NCBI GenBank assembly: GCA_910584805.1
Contig: CAJUCB010000011.1
Location: 29,533-38,718 of the forward strand
Direction of reading: 5' to 3'
Source of the DNA: an uncultured Oscillospiraceae bacterium
GTDB lineage: Bacteria > Bacillota > Clostridia > Oscillospirales > Oscillospiraceae
Length of the DNA stretch: 9,186 nucleotides
Under the pieces are notes generated by a model. It ran no database searches. It was not told the origin of the DNA and was given only the letters and a program-made list of their open reading frames with translations. The stretch's first letter is position 1. Each line of letters begins with the position of its first letter. Both the position numbers and the translations under genes were made by a program. This document shows positions 5,739-9,186 of the stretch, one piece after another.

Positions 5739-7445
5739 AACCTTGACAGTGAAAATCTTGTCGTGGTGCTTGTCGCTCTCCTGAACGATTTGAATTTCAT
5801 AGGGGTGCAGGTCCAGGGGAGCCATCGCGGCGATCGCTTCCGGTTTTTCCTCGGGGAGTTCCCCGCAGTGCAGGATGCTGTCGATGTCGGCCTTGAGCTG
5901 GACTTCGATGCGGCCCTCGTAGACCTTGATTTTTTCAATCAGAAGCTGGAGGTCGTTCCGGTCCAGCTTGGGTTTGTTCAGGATGTCCTCAAAGACGTCC
6001 ATGGCTGTTTTCGCCGCCCGGTTCACCTGGATGATGGTGTTGCGCCGGTCCTGGGTCATGGTGATCTGGTGCTCCAGACCCTCCATCCGCCGCAGCAGGT
6101 CGCTTTCCAGCTCGTCATAGGTAGCATCCAGGGTCTCTTCCCGCTCCGGATGCTTCATAATGTCCCGGATGCGCTGGCGCTTGGTGGCTTTCAGCTCTTC
6201 CCGTAAGTCTGCCAGTACAGCTTCCAGGTTGGCGGCGCTCTGCTCCGTCTCTGCCACATCCTCGGCTTCCTGTTCCAAATCGGCGTTGAGACGTTCCAGC
6301 ATGGATGCGGAATTGTCCTTGATCTTTTGGACGTAACGTTTCAGCAGCTCGTCCAGCTTGTCCACCCGGATGTGGTGGCTGGTGCAGCCTTTTAAGCCCC
6401 GGCGGTGATAGGTGCCGCAGCGATAGGCCTCCTTCAGGTCAGCCCGGCTCATGGCGAACATGGGGGAACCGCAGTCGCCGCATTCCAGGAAACCGGAATA
6501 CACGTTGTCGTATTTTTTCTGCCCCCGGTAGTGGGCGGTGGAGCGAGTCTCCCGGAGGGCCCGGGCGGTGGCGAAGGTGCGGTAGTCCAGGATGGCCTGG
6601 TGGTGGTGCTCGATGATGATGTGTTTGTCCTGATCCTGGCGCACGTCTTTGCCGTTGATCTTCTTCCGGGTGTATTTGCCCTGGCGCAGGGTGCCGATAT
6701 AAAAATCGTTGTCCAGAATGCCCTGCACTGTGACGATGGCCCAGGCGGGCTTGACGGCACGGCGGCAGTCCTCCCCAGCAGCCAGCTTCCGTTCTCGCTC
6801 CGCCATGCGGGGGGTGGGGATGCCTTCGCCGGTGAGATAGTTGGCGATTTTTTTATAGCCCCAGCCGTCAATGTAAAGCTGATAAATCCTGCGGACAATG
6901 TCCGCTTCGGTGGGGACGATTTCAAATTCCTGGCGTTTGTTTATAATGTAGCCGTAGGGGGCAGCACAGATCCATTTGCCGTCCTGTTGGCGGCGCTGGA
7001 TCACCGACTTGACCTTCTTGCTGGCGTCGGTGACGGGCATCTCGTTGATGAGAAATTGGAACTGGATTTTCAGCCAGTCGTCGTCGTTGGGGAAGTCGAT
7101 GTTGTCCCCGATGGAGATGATGCGGACGCCGGCGTCCCGCAGGTCCTCCAGCTCCACCAGGCCGCGGCTGTTGCGGCGGGAGAAGCGGGAGAAGTCCTTG
7201 ACGATGAGGATATCTTTGCTGTGGGACATCAGCTCCCGGCGCATGGCCTGGTAGCCCTCCCGCTGCTCGAAGGTGTAGCCGGAGCGGTCCCGGTCCTCGA
7301 AGAAGGTGAGGGTGCTGTGGGGGAACTTCTGCCGGACGAACGCTTCAATGATGGCCTTTTGGTTTTCGATGGAGGTATTGTCCCGGTCCAGTTCTTCGTC
7401 TACGGAGATACGGCAGTAGCCGGCGATGGTAAAGTGTTCAATCAT
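5277..7445 (-). CDS. Large serine recombinase fused in frame to the C-terminal part of SpoVT
   Basis: The frame encodes 722 residues. Residues 1-160 form a resolvase domain with the nucleophile Ser14 in GYCRISVDEE and 'KDFSRFSRRN' near 83-92. About 163-300 is the recombinase DNA-binding domain (PYGYIINK..., WAIVTVQGILDNDFYIGTL). A zinc ribbon has Cys322, Cys325, Cys343 and Cys354, and a coiled coil spans about 365-480. 'LIEKIKVYEGRIEVQLKADI' (502-521) is the usual end of this recombinase type. From Ile570 to Thr722 the sequence is SpoVT from its residue 28 on: IREGDPLEIF, KKYS, GDFSSQLCESLYK, ITDRDTCLSVAG and TIAGFLGRHME. Large serine recombinases insert and excise elements at attB/attP. The start at 7445 has GAGGA about 7 bases upstream. 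The fusion lacks the first 27 residues of the SpoVT AbrB-type domain, so the SpoVT part should not bind DNA normally. The fused reading frame is seen directly; the insertion history is inferred. Confidence 0.9.
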   Translation of the reverse strand: MIEHFTIAGYCRISVDEELDRDNTSIENQKAIIEAFVRQKFPHSTLTFFEDRDRSGYTFEQREGYQAMRRELMSHSKDILIVKDFSRFSRRNSRGLVELEDLRDAGVRIISIGDNIDFPNDDDWLKIQFQFLINEMPVTDASKKVKSVIQRRQQDGKWICAAPYGYIINKRQEFEIVPTEADIVRRIYQLYIDGWGYKKIANYLTGEGIPTPRMAERERKLAAGEDCRRAVKPAWAIVTVQGILDNDFYIGTLRQGKYTRKKINGKDVRQDQDKHIIIEHHHQAILDYRTFATARALRETRSTAHYRGQKKYDNVYSGFLECGDCGSPMFAMSRADLKEAYRCGTYHRRGLKGCTSHHIRVDKLDELLKRYVQKIKDNSASMLERLNADLEQEAEDVAETEQSAANLEAVLADLREELKATKRQRIRDIMKHPEREETLDATYDELESDLLRRMEGLEHQITMTQDRRNTIIQVNRAAKTAMDVFEDILNKPKLDRNDLQLLIEKIKVYEGRIEVQLKADIDSILHCGELPEEKPEAIAAMAPLDLHPYEIQIVQESDKHHDKIFTVKVIREGDPLEIFTNSDGGVVFKKYSLMGGLGDFSSQLCESLYKSTGKLVTITDRDTCLSVAGGGKRELADKNISPALAQIMEGRQIYQYEEGEAQLPASDYSDHYIITTAAPILAEGDVLGCVAFLSEKDSVAVNESEYKLAQTIAGFLGRHMET
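5725..5745. other. Element-chromosome junction (att site) within spoVT
   Basis: Recombinase-type sequence ends with ...KIFTVKV and SpoVT-type sequence begins with IREGDPLE at 5738, reading leftwards. The crossover core should therefore lie within about 5725-5745, near the codons for VIREGD. The exact core bases cannot be fixed without the other junction or an uninterrupted spoVT from a relative. It is the left end of the element as drawn here. Confidence 0.6.
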
Positions 7446-7503
7446 TCGCGTTCCTCGATATGGTGTGATGTTGTCTTATATAAATTCAATTATTTCAGAT
7501 AAT

Positions 7504-7532
7504 ATTGTACCACAGTTTACAGGAGAAGGCAA
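7504..7532 (-). promoter_or_regulatory. Candidate promoter of the recombinase
   Basis: On the minus strand TTGCCT (7527-7532) and TACAAT (7504-7509) are 17 bases apart and lie about 60 bases before the start codon at 7445. The region between is AT-rich. The promoter starts just after the terminator of the upstream small gene, so the recombinase seems to be transcribed on its own. Confidence 0.5.
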
Positions 7533-7541
7533 GGGAAAGAA

Positions 7542-7569
7542 GGGATGGGAGCAGTTCTGCTCCCATCCC
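7542..7569 (-). terminator. Terminator of the 86-residue protein gene
   Basis: A perfect 13-bp stem, GGGATGGGAGCAG (7542-7554) with CTGCTCCCATCCC (7557-7569), encloses a two-base centre. On the minus strand it is followed by TTCTTTCCCTT, a modest T-rich tail. It begins 6 bases after the stop of the gene at 7576-7836. Confidence 0.65.
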
Positions 7570-7575
7570 CCCATG

Positions 7576-7836
7576 CTATCTCGCCATATCTAAGCGGCGT
7601 TTCTTTGCTCGCTGTACTTCCAGTTCCGCACTCCGTCTTTTGTTGCGGCACAGTAAGGCAGCGGTCTCCTCTGTAAGATCCTGCGTTCCAGATAGGAATA
7701 CAGCAACAAAATATTTTTTCTCTTGGTATTGTTGATAGAGAGGTTTCAGCGATTCCTTGAGCGTTGGATCTTGTTGATCTTCATTGCTCAGCCATACCTC
7801 TACGATCTTTTCGTCATCTCTGACATGGATCTCCAA
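7576..7836 (-). CDS. Small conserved-looking protein of unknown function beside the recombinase
   Basis: The product is 86 residues. It opens with a strand-like segment (EKIVEVWLSNEDQQDP), then 'LKESLKPLYQQYQEKKYFVAVFLSG' (about residues 26-50), then a helical basic end (LLCRNKRRSAELEVQRAKKRR). I recall similar small ORFs next to recombinases on clostridial mobile elements, but cannot name a family. The start is a TTG at 7836; a TGA lies four codons upstream in the same frame, so the frame cannot extend. The ribosome site (AAAGG) is rather distant, so a start further in is possible. It has its own terminator and points towards the recombinase gene. The basic C terminus could bind nucleic acid, which would suit a recombination-directionality or control role, but nothing proves it. 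Confidence 0.65.
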   Translation of the reverse strand: MEIHVRDDEKIVEVWLSNEDQQDPTLKESLKPLYQQYQEKKYFVAVFLSGTQDLTEETAALLCRNKRRSAELEVQRAKKRRLDMAR

Positions 7837-8096
7837 CTGATTACATCACGCCTTTCTTTGAATTGTATTGGAATTATTTTCTGATGGTTTGCCTTGGTTT
7901 ATTCATAGAGCCTGGCTTTTATTTACCTGTTATAGGCGGGAATTCGAGAATCCACAAAATCCGATTTTGTACGTTCGCTTGTGTCGGGCTGACAACGGGG
8001 GTGGGATGGGGAGTCCTGCTGGGGCAGACAATGGCCGCACGGGGCATTCTGGGGGCCAACAGGGCGGGTTTTCTGGCTAAGGGCAAGGGAGTTCCT

Positions 8097-8134
8097 GCAA
8101 ATCGGGTTTGACAATGTTGTCGAACCCGATTTGC
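8097..8134. repeat. 18-bp inverted repeat (hairpin 1)
   Basis: GCAAATCGGGTTTGACAA (8097-8114) pairs with TTGTCGAACCCGATTTGC (8117-8134) with a single T-G wobble and a two-base centre. The sequence following the right arm, AATTGCAGCATGC, is itself palindromic in part. There is no T-run on the plus strand, so a simple terminator is unlikely. The GCAAAT/ATTTGC ends recur in the palindrome at 8242-8261. Confidence 0.85.
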
Positions 8135-8158
8135 AATTGCAGCATGCCTTCGCTGTCT

Positions 8159-8207
8159 CTGCGGGAATGTTCGCTCAAACCTTTCGATGGGAAGTTACCG
8201 CCCGCAG
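8159..8207. repeat. 7-bp stem with 35-base loop (hairpin 2)
   Basis: CTGCGGG (8159-8165) is complementary to CCCGCAG (8201-8207). Alone this would be weak, but it sits between two stronger inverted repeats in the same block. Confidence 0.45.
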
Positions 8208-8220
8208 GTGGCATTGGGGT

Positions 8221-8270
8221 CAGGGGGGTACCCCTGCAAGTGCGCAAATGTACATTTGCGCGATGCTTGC
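8221..8270. repeat. 20-bp perfect palindrome nested in further repeats (hairpins 3-4), possible oriT
   Basis: GCGCAAATGTACATTTGCGC (8242-8261) is a perfect palindrome. It is enclosed by GCAAG (8236-8240) and CTTGC (8266-8270). Immediately before it CAGGGG (8221-8226) pairs with CCCCTG (8231-8236). Nested inverted repeats of this kind are typical of transfer origins bound by a relaxase, or of recombinase and replication sites. The oriT reading is inference; no relaxase gene is in the window. Confidence 0.5.
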
Positions 8271-8404
8271 GGCAGCGTAATCAGGCCAGGTATGAGGTAA
8301 TTTGCAGAGGAAGTATTCAAAACCCTTGTCTGGGCGAAATACAGGTGCTGTCTGTGCGTTTGAAGCGAGGGCAGTACAAATAGGTCTGTCCTTAGCTGGT
8401 TTTG

Positions 8405-8456
8405 CTCCATCCGAGTGGGTGTGCACGGGAGCACCCGGGTTCTATGAACGATGGAG
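8405..8456. repeat. Nested hairpin (hairpin 5)
   Basis: CTCCATC (8405-8411) pairs with GATGGAG (8450-8456). Inside, CGGG (8426-8429) pairs with CCCG (8434-8437), flanked by GGGTG and CACCC segments that can also pair. The 52-base unit could fold as one bulged hairpin in DNA or RNA. Confidence 0.45.
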
Positions 8457-8600
8457 TAAGGGGTTACATAAAGCACCCTGTCCTGGAGGTTGATGAGCGG
8501 AGATGATATTGGTGTTCAGATATTTCCATTCAATGGGAACGGTTGATCATCGGATTTTTTCGGCTTTAGACTAAGCGGAATTGCTTTGGTCTATGTAAAT

Positions 8601-8629
8601 ATTATATTAAACGATTCGGTTAATGTCAA
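8601..8629 (-). promoter_or_regulatory. Perfect-consensus leftward promoter with a palindromic operator at its spacer
   Basis: On the minus strand TTGACA (8624-8629) and TATAAT (8601-8606) match the sigma-A consensus at all twelve bases, with the ideal 17-base spacer. The spacer region is occupied by the near-palindrome ATTAAACGATTCGGTTAAT (8606-8624; nine-base arms, one mismatched pair, central T). A repressor bound there would block the promoter completely. It is divergent from the regulator gene promoter at 8673-8701. Confidence 0.85.
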
Positions 8630-8672
8630 GTGGGAGTGAGGATCAAATTCAGCAAAAATGCTTCACTTTTCC

Positions 8673-8701
8673 TTGTGAATATTAAGCGAATCTGCTATAC
8701 T
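8673..8701 (+). promoter_or_regulatory. Promoter of the XRE regulator with an operator-like half-site
   Basis: TTGTGA (8673-8678) and TATACT (8696-8701) are 17 bases apart, and the start codon lies about 30 bases downstream at 8732. The spacer contains ATTAAGCGAATC (8681-8692). It closely matches both arms of the palindrome in the divergent promoter (ATTAAACGAT and, on the other strand, ATTAACCGAATC), suggesting autoregulation. Confidence 0.75.
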
Positions 8702-8731
8702 TATGGAGATTTGAAAAAGGAGGGGATCACT

Positions 8732-9186
8732 ATGGCAATAGGAGAAAGGATCCGATTTTTTCGTACCCTGCGGGGGATGACCCAGAAACGGCTGGGGATG
8801 CTTCTGGGCTTCCCTGAGAAATCTGCTGATGTGCGCTTGGCACAATATGAAACCGGAGTGCGGACGCCGAAGCGTGATATTACGGCCTCGCTGGCGGGTG
8901 CCCTTGATGTATCTCCCCAAGCACTGACTGTGCCTGATATTGATAGCTATATCGGTCTGGCACATACGTTGTTTACGTTAGAGGATGTATATGGGTTGAC
9001 TGTGAGCAGTGAAGATGAGGGGATATGTTTGAGGGTAAAGCCGAAGGGGCAGGATTCAGAGGAATTGCTCAAGATATTAGAAGCCTGGAGGGACGAGGCA
9101 GCTAAGATGGAACGTGGTGAGATTAATAGGGAGGAATATGATCGGTGGAGGTATTATTATCCCAAGTTTAATACAGCTCAGCATTG
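8732..9186 (+). CDS. XRE-family helix-turn-helix regulator (3' end outside window)
   Basis: From ATG at 8732 the frame is open for 151 codons to the right edge. AAGGAGGGG lies about 6-8 bases upstream. Residues 3-67 form a Cro/C1-type helix-turn-helix: IGERIRFFRTLRGMTQKRLG, an expanded turn 'LLGFPEKSADVRLAQYETGVRTPKRD', then 'ITASLAGALDVSPQAL'. The later part (DIDSYIGLAHTLFTLEDVYGLTV..., EEYDRWRYYYPKFNTAQH) is the extension I associate with regulators on clostridial conjugative elements. Proteins of this type usually repress element genes until induction. The divergent promoters and repeated ATTAANCGA motifs just upstream are its likely operators. The lower GC than the left half of the window supports foreign origin. 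Confidence 0.88.
   Translation, partial: MAIGERIRFFRTLRGMTQKRLGMLLGFPEKSADVRLAQYETGVRTPKRDITASLAGALDVSPQALTVPDIDSYIGLAHTLFTLEDVYGLTVSSEDEGICLRVKPKGQDSEELLKILEAWRDEAAKMERGEINREEYDRWRYYYPKFNTAQH

Larger units (their letters stand above)
7837..8594. other. Non-coding, hairpin-rich stretch inside the element
   Basis: I find no convincing gene in this 0.75-kb stretch. Open frames on both strands lack ribosome sites and overlap inverted repeats. It contains a 17-bp palindrome at 7954-7970 (ACAAAATC, one base, GATTTTGT) and a dense group of hairpins at 8097-8456, listed separately. A perfect consensus promoter at 8601-8629 points into it from the right, so the whole stretch could be the leader of a transcript reaching the 86-residue gene, or a non-coding RNA. 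Confidence 0.6.
5739..9186. mobile_element. Serine-recombinase element inserted in spoVT (one end; continues past the window)
   Basis: The element runs from the spoVT junction through the recombinase, an 86-residue unknown protein, a hairpin-rich non-coding block and an XRE-type regulator, and continues past the right edge. The recombinase sits at the end of the element next to att, as is usual for serine-integrase elements. The regulator and hairpin block resemble the control and transfer regions of clostridial conjugative or mobilizable elements. No relaxase, conjugation or phage structural gene is visible, so the type (ICE, IME or prophage) is open. Base composition becomes clearly more AT-rich after about 8500. 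Confidence 0.78.

Noticed and set aside
6405..7502. 365-codon plus-strand open frame opposite the recombinase
   Set aside because: Antisense shadow with repetitive Val/Gly/Asp composition; the minus-strand frame has the catalytic serine and zinc-ribbon motifs.
7863..8111. 82-codon plus-strand open frame with hydrophobic N terminus
   Set aside because: No ribosome site, it ends inside the 18-bp inverted repeat, and composition changes along its length.
8097..8270. CRISPR-like or attenuator interpretation of the repeated GCAAAT/ATTTGC arms
   Set aside because: There are no regularly spaced direct repeats or spacers, and no T-run follows any of the stems.
8195..8476. 93-codon minus-strand open frame (GTG start) in the hairpin block, downstream of the strong promoter
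   Set aside because: It runs through several perfect palindromes, the start is weakly supported and the translation shows no domain-like pattern. It remains the best coding alternative if homologues exist.

Overview
The window looks like chromosome of a GC-rich, spore-forming Clostridia species, most likely in the Oscillospiraceae (Flavonifractor/Intestinimonas-like). This rests on a short Clostridia-type SUF gene, the Asp23/YloU-FakA gene pair, a clear SpoIIID and a recognisable SpoVT C-terminal half. The left 5.7 kb is housekeeping chromosome. The right 3.4 kb or more is the end of an integrated mobile element, with visibly more AT towards the right edge.

Layout. At 1-1476 (+) are the end of a sufC-like gene, a short SufB/SufD-family scaffold gene, and an overlapping hotdog thioesterase. 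At 1499-1748 (-) a 70-residue membrane protein with a Cys cluster has its own promoter and terminator. At 1885-4815 (+) a promoter with an adjacent 10-bp inverted repeat leads into asp23/yloU, fakA (fatty acid kinase) and a translationally coupled lipoprotein, closed by a terminator. At 4858-5178 (-) lies spoIIID, probably with a TTG start and a sigma-E-like promoter. A 17-bp-stem terminator follows at 5190-5231.

The main discovery is the 722-codon minus-strand ORF at 5277-7445. Residues 1 to about 565 are a complete large serine recombinase. From residue 570 to the end it is SpoVT, matching SpoVT from about residue 28 to its C terminus. A serine-recombinase element has therefore inserted near codon 27 of spoVT, and its integrase now reads in frame into the truncated sporulation gene. 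The first part of spoVT should lie at the other end of the element, beyond position 9186. The arrangement recalls the sporulation-gene intervening elements (sigK/skin and similar), where precise excision in the mother cell rebuilds the gene. Whether this element excises during sporulation is inference.

Inside the element, to the right of the recombinase, are an 86-residue protein of unknown function with its own terminator, then about 0.75 kb of apparently non-coding DNA with several nested hairpins (8097-8456), then an XRE-type regulator that runs off the right edge. Two divergent promoters lie between the hairpin block and the regulator. The leftward one is a perfect TTGACA-17-TATAAT whose spacer region holds a near-perfect palindrome. 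A related half-site lies in the spacer of the rightward regulator promoter. This looks like a lysogeny-style control switch whose leftward transcript runs through the hairpin block, which may be an oriT or a structured RNA.
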